9,047 bases of DNA from JAJKIP01 sp040509055. GTDB lineage: Bacteria; Bacteroidota; Bacteroidia; Chitinophagales; Chitinophagaceae. This document shows, piece after piece, positions 1 through 7,204 of the stretch. The stretch spans positions 1 through 9,047 of the forward strand of contig JBEVLT010000028.1 of the NCBI GenBank assembly GCA_040509055.1. Direction: 5' to 3'. A model generated the notes under the pieces. That model searched no databases. It was not told where the DNA came from and saw only the letters and a list, made by a program, of their open reading frames with translations. The position numbers were made by a program, and so were the translations under genes. The first letter of the stretch is position 1; each line of letters starts with the position of its first letter.

Positions 1-56
1 AACGACCTGGCACCCTGTGGAAAATATTGCAGGAGCTGGCGGTGGATATTAATTAA
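1..56 (+). CDS. 3' end of an unidentified upstream gene (partial)
   Basis: The frame beginning at base 3 reads RPGTLWKILQELAVDIN and ends at TAA 54-56. Its codons (CTG, CAG, GAG, GCG, GTG) match the usage of the other genes here, which is why I prefer it. The two other forward frames also stay open for a short stretch and cannot be excluded; one stops at 49-51 and the other at 61-63. Too little protein is visible to name a family. If real, it is co-directional with the SPOR gene, and the inverted-repeat element at 72-158 lies between them. Confidence 0.35.
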   Translation, partial: RPGTLWKILQELAVDIN

Positions 57-71
57 CGTCTGAACCCGGCA

Positions 72-158
72 GGTTGAGGTTCGATGTTTGAGGTTATGTC
101 CTCCTGTAATAAAGACTGCACTCAATATCCGGAGTGCTCTTAACATCGCACCTCAAAC
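72..158 (-). repeat. Dispersed intergenic inverted-repeat element, copy 1
   Basis: The outer arms are GGTTGAGGTTCGATGT (72-87) and ACATCGCACCTCAAAC (143-158), which pair at 14 of 16 positions. A second inner stem is GCACTC (118-123) with GAGTGC (132-137). The reverse complement of this stretch resembles 4537-4631: both carry GTTTGAGGTKCGATGT, then the 12-mer GCACTCCGGATA, then AACATCRAACCTCAA. The two are therefore the same element in opposite orientations. It sits after the stop of the preceding gene and before the SPOR gene, a position that suits a REP-like transcript-end hairpin. That function is inferred. Confidence 0.7.
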
Positions 159-205
159 AGTTTTCGGACAATTAGTTTGGCAGGACATTTGAATATAGCG
201 CACAC

Positions 206-643
206 ATGAAAAGACTGTTTATTTTGGCTTCTCTCTTCGTTTCGGTAGCTGCAATGGCACAGGACAGCGACACCAGTTCGGTGATCGTACACAAAGACCC
301 GCGGGTAGAACTGTTGATGAACAAACAGGCCCAGATCAACGAAGAGACCAGCCGGGATACGCGCAAGATGGGAAAGGGCTACCGGCTCCTGATCATCCGC
401 ACCAATAGCCGGGATGAAGCCATCGCCGCCAAAACAAAACTCTATACGTACTTCCCGGAACTGAAATCCTACCTCTGGCACCAATCGCCTTATTATAACG
501 TAAAAGCCGGCAATTTCAAGGACCGCAAAGAAGCCGAAGACTACCAGCGCCGGATGAATGCCTATTTTCCCAATGGCGTCTTTATCATGAACGACATCGT
601 GGAGCTGAAGCTGGATAAGCCCGGTGAAGAAGAAAATTTCTGA
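206..643 (+). CDS. Secreted SPOR-domain protein
   Basis: A 145-aa protein. Residues 1-18 form a signal peptide (MKRLFILASL, hydrophobic core, AMA just before QDS), so the mature protein is exported, probably to the periplasm. A linker of about 40 residues containing charged and polar stretches precedes a SPOR-like domain at about 58-134. That domain shows the usual pattern: a first beta strand GYRLLIIRT, a helix with EAIAAKTKLYTYFP, YYNVKAGNF, a second helix KEAEDYQRRM, and a last strand GVFIMNDIVEL. SPOR domains generally bind peptidoglycan lacking stem peptides at division sites, but small stand-alone Bacteroidota versions are poorly characterised, so binding here is inferred. The ATG at 206 is chosen because it gives a complete signal peptide. 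No Shine-Dalgarno is visible. GACATTTG at 184-191 is a one-mismatch -7 candidate. Confidence 0.87.
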   Translation: MKRLFILASLFVSVAAMAQDSDTSSVIVHKDPRVELLMNKQAQINEETSRDTRKMGKGYRLLIIRTNSRDEAIAAKTKLYTYFPELKSYLWHQSPYYNVKAGNFKDRKEAEDYQRRMNAYFPNGVFIMNDIVELKLDKPGEEENF

Positions 644-658
644 CCCGTCACCGACGGG
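644..658 (+). terminator. Small GC hairpin directly after the SPOR stop codon
   Basis: CCCGTC (644-649), ACC loop, GACGGG (653-658): a perfect 6-bp stem starting at the first base after TGA 641-643. No T-run follows, so it is not a canonical intrinsic terminator. It could protect the 3' end or weakly separate the SPOR gene from the M20 gene, which has its own promoter just downstream. Confidence 0.35.
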
Positions 659-673
659 CTGCCCTCCCGTTGC

Positions 674-705
674 TTTGGAACGACCTTCCCGAAGCCCTAT
701 TTTTG
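674..705 (+). promoter_or_regulatory. Bacteroidota-type -33/-7 promoter of the M20 gene
   Basis: TTTG at 674-677 and TATTTTTG at 698-705 are separated by 20 bases. This matches the TTTG-N(19-21)-TAnnTTTG consensus for the primary sigma factor of this phylum. The ATG of the M20 gene starts at 710, only four bases past the -7 element, so the predicted transcript would have almost no 5' leader. Confidence 0.6.
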
Positions 706-709
706 CAGG

Positions 710-1888
710 ATGGTAGAAAAGATCAGGGACCTGGCCCGGCAGTTTGCACCGGAGTTTATCGACATCCGCCGTCATCTTCATGCTCACCCTGAACTGAGCT
801 ACAACGAATTTGAAACCTCCCGCTTTGTACAGGAAAAGCTGAGCAGCTACGGCATCCCTCATGAAATAAAGGCTACCACCGGTGTCACCGGCCTGATCAA
901 AGGGAAAAACCCGGACAAACGGGTAATTGCCCTGCGTGCCGACATGGACGCCCTGCCGATCAGCGAAGAGAATAACGTGCCTTACCGGTCGAAGAACGAA
1001 GGTGTAATGCATGCCTGCGGCCATGATGTACATACCACCTGCCTGCTGGGCGCTGCCAAAATCCTGAACGAGCTGAAAGACGGATGGGAAGGAACGGTAA
1101 AACTGATCTTCCAGCCCGGCGAAGAAAAAAATCCCGGCGGAGCTAGCCTGCTGATCAAAGAAGGCGTGCTGGAAAATCCGCGCCCGTCTGCCATTTTCGG
1201 ACTGCATGTGCACCCGGGACTGGCCATCGGGAAAATGAGCTTTCGCGGCGGTAAGGTCATGGCCAGCGCCGACGAGCTATACATTACGATCAAAGGAAAA
1301 GGCGGGCATGCCGCCTCCCCGCATCTCTGCATCGACCCGATCCTTATCGCCTCACACCTCATCATCAGCCTGCAGCAGATCGTGAGCCGCAATAACAATC
1401 CGCACAACCCGACTGTGCTTTCCATTACATCTATCAAAGGCGGCACCACCACTAACGTTATACCGGACGAAGTAAAGCTGAAAGGCACTTTCCGGGCCAT
1501 GGACGAGGAGTGGCGTTTCAAAGCGCATGACCTGATCCGTAAAATGGCGACCGATATCGTAACAGCCATGGGCGGCGCCATCGACCTGCTGATCGACGTG
1601 GGCTACCCGTCTGTGTACAACAACGAAGCATTGAATGAGCTGGCCATGGAGAAAGCCGCCGCCTACATCGGTAAAGAAAACGTGGAAGAAACGGAAAAAA
1701 GGATGGGCGCCGAAGATTTTGGCTATTACTCGCAGCAGATTCCCGGCTGTTTCTTCCGGCTGGGTGTCATGAACATTGAGAAAGGCATCGTATCCGGCGT
1801 ACATACGCCGACCTTCAATATCGACGAATCGGCTATCGAAACCGGTATGGGCATGATGGCCTGGCTGGGCAGCTCTGTCAATTTTTAG
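710..1888 (+). CDS. M20-family metal-dependent amidohydrolase/carboxypeptidase
   Basis: A 392-aa cytoplasmic hydrolase of the M20 (M20D-like) family, which includes hippurate hydrolase, N-acyl-diaminopimelate deacetylase and IAA-amino-acid hydrolases. It should cleave an amide bond of an N-acyl amino acid or similar compound; the exact substrate cannot be told. Landmarks are RRHLHAHPELS (20-30), ALRADMDALPI (74-84), the metal site HACGHDVH (101-108, Cys103 and His105), FQPGEE (134-139, catalytic and metal Glu138/139), GLHVHP (164-169) and VHTPTFN (364-370). A lid/dimerisation domain with GKGGHAASPH lies at about 185-300. The length is normal for the family and every expected ligand position is filled, so the enzyme looks active. 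The start directly follows a good promoter and no in-frame upstream start is needed. The gene is probably monocistronic. Confidence 0.93.
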   Translation: MVEKIRDLARQFAPEFIDIRRHLHAHPELSYNEFETSRFVQEKLSSYGIPHEIKATTGVTGLIKGKNPDKRVIALRADMDALPISEENNVPYRSKNEGVMHACGHDVHTTCLLGAAKILNELKDGWEGTVKLIFQPGEEKNPGGASLLIKEGVLENPRPSAIFGLHVHPGLAIGKMSFRGGKVMASADELYITIKGKGGHAASPHLCIDPILIASHLIISLQQIVSRNNNPHNPTVLSITSIKGGTTTNVIPDEVKLKGTFRAMDEEWRFKAHDLIRKMATDIVTAMGGAIDLLIDVGYPSVYNNEALNELAMEKAAAYIGKENVEETEKRMGAEDFGYYSQQIPGCFFRLGVMNIEKGIVSGVHTPTFNIDESAIETGMGMMAWLGSSVNF

Positions 1889-1912
1889 CGCTTTCCTGTT
1901 CCCGTCGAAGAC

Positions 1913-1996
1913 ATGGATGTATTGATTCATCCGCTGCGCCAGGAACTGATCGTCAACCCCGCTCATCCCTATTTGGCACAGATGAAAATGAAATAG
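1913..1996 (+). other. Short open frame continuing the M20 reading frame past its stop
   Basis: After the TAG at 1886-1888 the same frame stays open for 35 codons to TAG 1994-1996. From an internal ATG at 1913 it would encode 27 aa starting MDVLIHPLRQELIVNPAHP. Codon choice resembles the real genes. I recognise no family. It could be a remnant of a decayed gene, a stop-readthrough tail of the M20 enzyme, a small peptide gene, or chance; a run this short is not rare by chance. I do not call it a gene. Confidence 0.2.
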
Positions 1997-2052
1997 CGCA
2001 TACGCTATCCTCCCTCCTGAACTATTCCGGCCTGATTCCTGTTGAGAACAGG
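1994..2052 (+). other. Two small hairpins downstream of the M20 gene
   Basis: TAGCG (1994-1998), CATA, CGCTA (2003-2007) is a perfect 5-bp stem. CCTGTT (2038-2043), GAG, AACAGG (2047-2052) is a perfect 6-bp stem. Neither is followed by a T-run, so neither is a clear intrinsic terminator. They may close the M20 transcript. The rest of the 1889-2176 spacer holds the short open frame noted above and the maeB promoter region. Confidence 0.3.
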
Positions 2053-2090
2053 GAACCGGCTGCCGGCATGCAAAAAATGCTCACCATTTA

Positions 2091-2098
2091 TATTTTTG
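2091..2098 (+). promoter_or_regulatory. -7 element for maeB
   Basis: TATTTTTG matches TAnnTTTG exactly. No TTTG is present at the expected distance upstream, so only half of the promoter is supported. Transcription from here would give maeB a leader of roughly 75 bases. Confidence 0.4.
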
Positions 2099-2176
2099 TA
2101 CATTGCAGGCCCATTTTAACGGGATGTGATGTTGTAACCAGCTGGTTTCGTTCCCGTTACAAATACAAAAACAAGT

Positions 2177-4522
2177 ATGAAAAACGAATTGCGCAAACAA
2201 CAGGCACTCGAATATCACTCGAAAGGAAGACCCGGAAAAATTGAAGTCATACCGACCAAAGACGCTAAAACGCAACGGGACCTTTCCCTCGCTTATTCAC
2301 CCGGTGTAGCAGAGCCCTGCAAGGAAATAGCCGCAAACAAAGAGAACGTCTATAAATACACGGCCAAAGGCAACCTGGTGGCCGTGATCAGCAACGGTAC
2401 GGCCGTGCTGGGCCTGGGCGATATCGGGCCAGAAGCCGGTAAGCCGGTGATGGAAGGAAAAGGCGTATTGTTCAAGATCTTTGCCGACATCGATGTATTT
2501 GACATCGAGATCGATGAAAAAGACCCTGAAAAGTTCGTACAGATCGTCAAATCCCTGGAACCTACGTTCGGCGGCATCAACCTTGAAGACATCAAAGCGC
2601 CGGAATGCTTTTACATCGAAAAAAAGCTGAAGGAACAGCTGAACATTCCCGTGATGCACGACGACCAGCACGGTACGGCCATCATCAGTGCCGCCGCCCT
2701 GCTGAATGCGCTGGAGATCCAGAAGAAAAAGATCGACCGGGTACGGTACGTGGTCAATGGCGCCGGTGCCGCCGCCATGGCCTGCATCCAGCTCTACATC
2801 GCGCTTGGCGCCAAACCCGAAAATTTTATCCTCTTCGATCGCAAAGGAGCGATCCATAAAAACAGGACCGACCTGGACGACGCCAAACAAGCGTTTGCCA
2901 ATGCCAAAGGCGAAATGACGCTGGATCAGGCGCTGAAAGACGCCGATGTATTCATCGGGCTGAGCGTGGGCAATGTGGTAACGGCCGAAATGGTGAAAAC
3001 CATGGCCAAAAACCCGATCGTTTTTGCCATGGCCAACCCCGACCCGGAGATCGGCTGGGACGAGGCGACCGGTGCCCGTAAAGACATTATCATGGCCACC
3101 GGGCGGAGCGATTATCCCAACCAGGTGAACAACGTGCTCGGATTTCCCTATATCTTCCGCGGCGCGCTGGATGTAAGGGCCAAACAGATCAATGAAGCCA
3201 TGAAACTGGCTGCGGTAAAAGCGCTGGCCGAGCTGGCTAAAACACCTGTTCCCGACATTGTAAACATGGCCTATAACGAGAAAACCATTTCGTTCGGCCC
3301 CAATTATATCATTCCCAAACCGCTCGATCCGCGTTTGCTATCGACCATCTCCCCTGCCGTGGCCAAAGCCGCCATGGAGAGTGGAGTGGCGCAATACCCG
3401 ATCGTGGACATGGAAAAATACGTGCATAGCCTGGAACAACGCCTTGGGCTGGACAACCAGGTGATGCGCGTGATCGGCAACAAAGCCCGCCGCGATCCCC
3501 GGCGGATCGTATTTGCCGAAGCGGATAATGTGAAGATCCTGAAGGCCGCGCAGATCGTTTTCGACGATGGCATCGGCTACCCGATCCTGCTGGGCGAAGA
3601 GACAAAGATCATGAGCATCGCAGCCGCCAACGGTATCGACATTACCGGCCTGCCCATCTTTGACCCGCGCAGCGACAGCACCGAGGAAAAAAGAAATGCC
3701 TATGCCGAAGTATTTTTTCAGAAAAGACAGCGCCGTGGCTTCAATGCTTACGAAGCGAAAAAGATCATGCGTGACCGGAACTATTTCGGCTGCATGATGG
3801 TGGAAAGCGGAGATGCGGATGCCATGATCTCCGGGCTGACGAAAAATTACCCCGATACCATCCGGCCTGCCCTCCACACCATCGGCACAGAAGAAGGCGT
3901 TCGGAAAATCGCCGGCATGTACCTGATGCTGACCAAACGCGGTCCCTTGTTCCTGGCCGATACCACGGTCAACTTCAACCCCACCGCAGAAGAACTGGCC
4001 GACATCACACTGATGGTGGCAAAAGAGATACGCCATTTCAATATCACGCCCCGGATCGCCATGCTGAGCTATTCCAATTTCGGCAGCAGCAACTCGCCGG
4101 AAGCAAGGCTGGTAGCCGAAGCCAGGAAGATCGTAAAAGGAAAAATGCCCTCGCTGATCGTGGATGGGGAAATGCAGGCCAATGTAGCGTTCAACAAAGA
4201 ACTGCTGAAGGAAAACTATCCCTTCTCCGAGCTGATCGACAAGGATGTGAACACCCTTATTTTCCCCAACCTGGCAGCAGGAAATATCGCTTACAACATC
4301 TTAAAGGAACTCGGCTATGCAGATGCCGTAGGACCTGTATTGCTGGGACTGAAAAAACCGGTACACGTATTGCAACTGGGTAGTTCCGTGCGCAGCATCG
4401 TCAACATGGCCCTTATAGCCGTGGTCGATGCCCAGATCAAGTGCAAGAACCTTTCTACCGGCGAGCTGGTACAAAAATCTCCCTGGTGGAAACGGTTTAA
4501 GAAAGTAAGTAAAGACATTTAG
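2177..4522 (+). CDS. maeB: NADP-dependent malic enzyme with C-terminal phosphotransacetylase-like domain
   Basis: A 781-aa MaeB-type enzyme converting malate to pyruvate and CO2 while reducing NADP; it supplies NADPH and pyruvate in the cytoplasm. The malic N-domain (about 18-155) carries RDLSLAYSPGVAEPC with the catalytic Tyr40, GKGVLFKIFADIDVFDIE with the catalytic Lys region (95-100), and metal ligands in INLEDI (Glu137/Asp138) and MHDDQHGT (Asp162/163). The NAD(P)-binding domain (about 165-400) contains the dinucleotide loop VVNGAGAAAM (192-201), MANPDPEI and NNVLGFPYIFRGALD. From about 430 to the end is a phosphotransacetylase-like domain, which in MaeB proteins is thought to act in acetyl-CoA-type allosteric control and oligomerisation rather than catalysis. 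The length is slightly above the roughly 760 aa of E. coli MaeB. The start is fixed by the standard N-terminus LRKQQALEYHSKGRPGKIEV. Preference for NADP over NAD is assumed from the family. Confidence 0.95.
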   Translation: MKNELRKQQALEYHSKGRPGKIEVIPTKDAKTQRDLSLAYSPGVAEPCKEIAANKENVYKYTAKGNLVAVISNGTAVLGLGDIGPEAGKPVMEGKGVLFKIFADIDVFDIEIDEKDPEKFVQIVKSLEPTFGGINLEDIKAPECFYIEKKLKEQLNIPVMHDDQHGTAIISAAALLNALEIQKKKIDRVRYVVNGAGAAAMACIQLYIALGAKPENFILFDRKGAIHKNRTDLDDAKQAFANAKGEMTLDQALKDADVFIGLSVGNVVTAEMVKTMAKNPIVFAMANPDPEIGWDEATGARKDIIMATGRSDYPNQVNNVLGFPYIFRGALDVRAKQINEAMKLAAVKALAELAKTPVPDIVNMAYNEKTISFGPNYIIPKPLDPRLLSTISPAVAKAAMESGVAQYPIVDMEKYVHSLEQRLGLDNQVMRVIGNKARRDPRRIVFAEADNVKILKAAQIVFDDGIGYPILLGEETKIMSIAAANGIDITGLPIFDPRSDSTEEKRNAYAEVFFQKRQRRGFNAYEAKKIMRDRNYFGCMMVESGDADAMISGLTKNYPDTIRPALHTIGTEEGVRKIAGMYLMLTKRGPLFLADTTVNFNPTAEELADITLMVAKEIRHFNITPRIAMLSYSNFGSSNSPEARLVAEARKIVKGKMPSLIVDGEMQANVAFNKELLKENYPFSELIDKDVNTLIFPNLAAGNIAYNILKELGYADAVGPVLLGLKKPVHVLQLGSSVRSIVNMALIAVVDAQIKCKNLSTGELVQKSPWWKRFKKVSKDI

Positions 4523-4536
4523 AAGGTTTAAGTTCC

Positions 4537-4631
4537 GTTTGAGGTTCGATGTACGGGGTTAGGCGCACTCCGGATAGAAGGAGCTTTTAATTGTCGGGCA
4601 TACTCCCGGACTCCAACATCAAACCTCAAAC
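4537..4631 (+). repeat. Dispersed intergenic inverted-repeat element, copy 2
   Basis: The outer arms GTTTGAGGTTCGATGT (4537-4552) and ACATCAAACCTCAAAC (4616-4631) pair at 15 of 16 positions. The interior contains GCACTCCGGATA (4565-4576), also present in copy 1 on the opposite strand. The arms could form a long hairpin whose right side is followed after five bases by TTTTT (4638-4642), so the element may end maeB transcription. It fills most of the 147-bp gap between maeB and the permease gene. Confidence 0.75.
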
Positions 4632-4669
4632 CATTCGTTTTTATCGTATTTTACAGGCTAATTCCCTTC

Positions 4670-5407
4670 ATGCGGATCATTTCTGATATAGGCCGTTACC
4701 TTTTGATGCTGAAAGGCATGTTTTCCCGACCAGAGAACGGAAAAATGTACTGGAAGGAGTTCATGCACCAATGTTCTGATATCGGCATCGGGTCGTTGGG
4801 CATCGTTACCATCATTTCTGTGTTTATCGGGGCTGTATCCACGCTGCAGACGGCTTACCAGCTGCTGACGCCACTGATTCCCCGGTCCACCATTGCCGTG
4901 ATCGTGCGGGATACGGTGATCCTGGAATTCGCTCCTACCCTTACCTGCATTGTCCTGGCCGGCGTAGTGGGCAGCAAGATCGCCAGCGAGCTGGGCAATA
5001 TGCGCGTAAGCGAGCAGATCGACGCGCTGGAGATCATGGGTATCAATACCAAGACGTACCTGATCATGCCCAAGATCGTGGCAGGGCTGCTGATGATCCC
5101 GCTACTGATCTGCATTGCCATGGCGCTGGGTATCTGGGGCGGCAGGCTGGCTGCGGTGTCAGCGAATATCATTTCTGCCGAAACCTACGACAAGGGACTT
5201 CACGAAGGCTTTGTGCCTTATAACGTATTTTTTGCGCTGGCCAAGTCCTACACCTTTGCATTTATCATCTGCAGCATCCCGGCCTTTTACGGTTATAATG
5301 TACAGGGCGGTTCGCTGGAAATCGGACGCGCCGGCACGAAGGCGGTGGTGGTAACCTGTATATTGATCCTGTTTTCCGACTATTTGTTGTCAGCATTGTT
5401 ACTGTAA
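4670..5407 (+). CDS. mlaE: MlaE-family ABC transporter permease
   Basis: A 245-aa integral inner-membrane protein of the MlaE (YrbE) family, the permease of ABC systems that move phospholipids or related lipids between the inner and outer membranes. The hallmark is at about 85-140: LEFAPTLTCIVLAGVVGSKI followed by ASELGNMRVSEQIDALEIMG, the conserved cytoplasmic coupling segment. Hydrophobic segments lie at about 42-62, 88-104, 135-160, 188-208 and 223-243. It is joined to the ATPase gene by a 3-base gap, so the two are surely co-transcribed. No MlaD (MCE-domain) or MlaB (STAS) gene follows. Substrate and direction of transport cannot be read from sequence. The symbol reflects family membership. 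The start gives a normal-length protein; TATTTTAC at 4647-4654 is only a weak -7 candidate. Confidence 0.9.
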   Translation: MRIISDIGRYLLMLKGMFSRPENGKMYWKEFMHQCSDIGIGSLGIVTIISVFIGAVSTLQTAYQLLTPLIPRSTIAVIVRDTVILEFAPTLTCIVLAGVVGSKIASELGNMRVSEQIDALEIMGINTKTYLIMPKIVAGLLMIPLLICIAMALGIWGGRLAAVSANIISAETYDKGLHEGFVPYNVFFALAKSYTFAFIICSIPAFYGYNVQGGSLEIGRAGTKAVVVTCILILFSDYLLSALLL

Positions 5408-5410
5408 GCT

Positions 5411-6220
5411 ATGATCGAAGTAAAAAACGTCAAAAAGAGCTTTGGGGAAAAAGTCGTCATCCATGACGTGAGCGCTGTTATGAAAGCAGGACAGTGCAAC
5501 CTGATCATCGGTTCCAGCGGAAGCGGCAAAACCGTCCTGATGAAATGCATGGTCGGCCTGTTCACACCCGATACCGGCGAGATCCTTTACAACGGGCAGA
5601 ACTTTACCGCGATGAACCCCGAGCAGAAAACGGAAATACGCAAAGAGATCGGCATGCTGTTCCAGGGATCGGCCCTGTTCGACAGCCTGACGGTGGAAAA
5701 AAACGTGATGTTCCCGCTCGACATGTTTACCAACGACTCCCATAGCCAGAAGCTGAAGCGGGTAAACGAAGTGCTGGCACGGGTAAACCTCGTGGACGCC
5801 AACAAAAAATTCCCTTCCGAACTGAGCGGCGGCATGAAAAAAAGAGTGGCGCTGGCCCGGGCCGTTGTGCTCAATCCCAAATACCTGTTCTGCGACGAAC
5901 CCAATTCCGGTCTGGACCCGCAAACCTCGCTGGTGATCGACCGGCTGATCAAAGAACTGACGGAGGAGTACAACATTACGACCGTCATCAACACCCACGA
6001 CATGAACAGCGTGATGGAGATCGGCGACTATATTCTCTACATGTACCAGGGAAACAAGGAGTGGGAAGGAAGCAATAAAGAGATCATTTTCAGTAAAAAC
6101 CAGCGGCTCAACGAGTTCATTTTTGCCTCCGAATTTTTGAAGGATGCCAAGGAAATGCGCATGCTGGAAGAGACCGGGAAAATGTCGGGCCGCGGAGAGG
6201 AAGGCGAAGCTGCGAAATGA
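5411..6220 (+). CDS. mlaF: MlaF-family ABC transporter ATP-binding protein
   Basis: A 269-aa cytoplasmic ATPase that partners the preceding permease and powers lipid transport. All ABC motifs are intact: Walker A GSSGSGKT (34-41), Q-loop Gln85 in MLFQGSALFDSLTV, signature LSGGMKKRVALAR (138-150), Walker B YLFCDEP (158-164) with catalytic Glu163, D-loop SGLDP (166-170), and the switch His196 in NTHD. The FQGSALFDSLTV segment after the Q-loop is typical of MlaF-type ATPases. The last 15 or so residues are charged and Gly/Glu-rich and probably disordered. The start ATG lies three bases after the permease stop. A TGA at 6218-6220 ends it, with an 87-bp gap to sucD. Confidence 0.92.
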   Translation: MIEVKNVKKSFGEKVVIHDVSAVMKAGQCNLIIGSSGSGKTVLMKCMVGLFTPDTGEILYNGQNFTAMNPEQKTEIRKEIGMLFQGSALFDSLTVEKNVMFPLDMFTNDSHSQKLKRVNEVLARVNLVDANKKFPSELSGGMKKRVALARAVVLNPKYLFCDEPNSGLDPQTSLVIDRLIKELTEEYNITTVINTHDMNSVMEIGDYILYMYQGNKEWEGSNKEIIFSKNQRLNEFIFASEFLKDAKEMRMLEETGKMSGRGEEGEAAK

Positions 6221-6267
6221 GAAACCGCCACCGGCATTTGTACCGCGCTAAACTCGTAACAATCCCT

Positions 6268-6275
6268 TACTTTTG
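6268..6275 (+). promoter_or_regulatory. -7 element for sucD
   Basis: TACTTTTG fits TAnnTTTG and lies 33 bases before the sucD ATG. A TTTG at 6237-6240 is 27 bases upstream, longer than the usual 19-21, so the -33 half is doubtful. An A-rich stretch (6294-6300) precedes the start codon, as is common for efficiently translated Bacteroidota genes. Confidence 0.4.
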
Positions 6276-6307
6276 CCCAACTTTTTGACAGCAGAAAAAA
6301 TACATTC

Positions 6308-7186
6308 ATGAGTGTTCTTGTCAACAAAAATTCCAAAATTTTAGTACAGGGCTTTACCGGAACCGAAGGCACTTTCCATGCCACCCAGATGATCGAGTAC
6401 GGTACCAACGTGGTAGGCGGCGTGACGCCGGGCAAAGGCGGAAACACCCACCTTGATAGGCCTGTTTTTAATACCGTAGCTGATTGCGTAAACACCACCG
6501 GTGCCAATGTGAGCATCATTTTCGTGCCGCCTGCTTTTGCCGGCGATGCGATCATGGAAGCAGCCGATGCCGGTGTGGCGCTGATCGTTTGCATCACGGA
6601 AGGCATTCCTGTGCAGGACATGGTGAAAGTGAAAAACTACCTGCAGGGCAGGAACACCCGGCTGATCGGGCCCAACTGTCCCGGTGTGATCACGGCCGGC
6701 GAGTGCAAGGTCGGCATCATGCCCGGGTTCGTGTTCAAAAACGGGCGCGTGGGCATTGTATCCAAATCAGGCACCCTTACTTATGAGGCAGCAGACCAGG
6801 TGGCAAAGGCCGGCCTGGGTATCTCTACGGCTATCGGTATCGGCGGCGACCCCATCATCGGCACCACCACCCGCGAAGCAGTGGAGCTGTTCATGAACGA
6901 TCCTGAAACCGACGCCATCGTGATGATCGGCGAGATCGGCGGCGGCATGGAGGCCGAAGCAGCCAACTGGATCAAGGCCAGTGGCAATAAAAAACCGGTG
7001 GTCGGTTTTATCGCCGGGCAAACCGCGCCTCCCGGACGACGCATGGGTCATGCCGGCGCCATCGTAGGCGGAGCGGATGATACGGCCGAAGCCAAAATGA
7101 AGATCATGGAAGAATGCGGCATCCACGTGGTAAAAAGCCCGGCCGACATCGGGAAGAAAATGGCCGAAGTGCTGCAGGGCAAATAA
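6308..7186 (+). CDS. sucD: Succinyl-CoA ligase (succinyl-CoA synthetase) alpha subunit
   Basis: A 292-aa cytoplasmic TCA-cycle enzyme subunit. With the beta subunit SucC it interconverts succinyl-CoA plus NDP/Pi and succinate plus CoA plus NTP. The N-terminal CoA-binding Rossmann domain has VQGFTGTEGTFHATQM (13-28) and GGVTPGKGG (37-45). IGPNCPGVI (120-128) and VSKSGTLTYE (151-160) are the conserved signatures of the second domain. The phosphorylated catalytic histidine is His248 in RRMGHAGAIVGG. The length matches E. coli SucD (about 289 aa). No sucC is adjacent within the window; the beta subunit must be encoded elsewhere if the enzyme is complete. It probably has its own promoter and ends at a strong terminator. 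Confidence 0.96.
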   Translation: MSVLVNKNSKILVQGFTGTEGTFHATQMIEYGTNVVGGVTPGKGGNTHLDRPVFNTVADCVNTTGANVSIIFVPPAFAGDAIMEAADAGVALIVCITEGIPVQDMVKVKNYLQGRNTRLIGPNCPGVITAGECKVGIMPGFVFKNGRVGIVSKSGTLTYEAADQVAKAGLGISTAIGIGGDPIIGTTTREAVELFMNDPETDAIVMIGEIGGGMEAEAANWIKASGNKKPVVGFIAGQTAPPGRRMGHAGAIVGGADDTAEAKMKIMEECGIHVVKSPADIGKKMAEVLQGK

Positions 7187-7204
7187 TATTCTCATCGCTT
7201 TGAT

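Noticed and set aside
97..107. 11-base word TGTCCTCCTGT shared between the copy 1 element and 8437-8447
   Set aside because: Several shared 11-mers are expected by chance in 9 kb, and the flanks do not align, so it is not a third copy of the element.
140..1213. 357-codon minus-strand open frame opposite the SPOR and M20 genes
   Set aside because: It lies opposite two well-recognised proteins, has no recognisable domain, and its openness is explained by the third-position GC bias of the sense genes.
982..1581. 199-codon minus-strand open frame inside the M20 gene
   Set aside because: Antisense shadow; Ser/Pro/Arg-rich composition typical of mirrored coding sequence.
3338..4036. 232-codon minus-strand open frame inside maeB
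   Set aside because: Entirely antisense to the conserved malic enzyme frame; His/Gly/Asp-rich shadow composition, no family resemblance.
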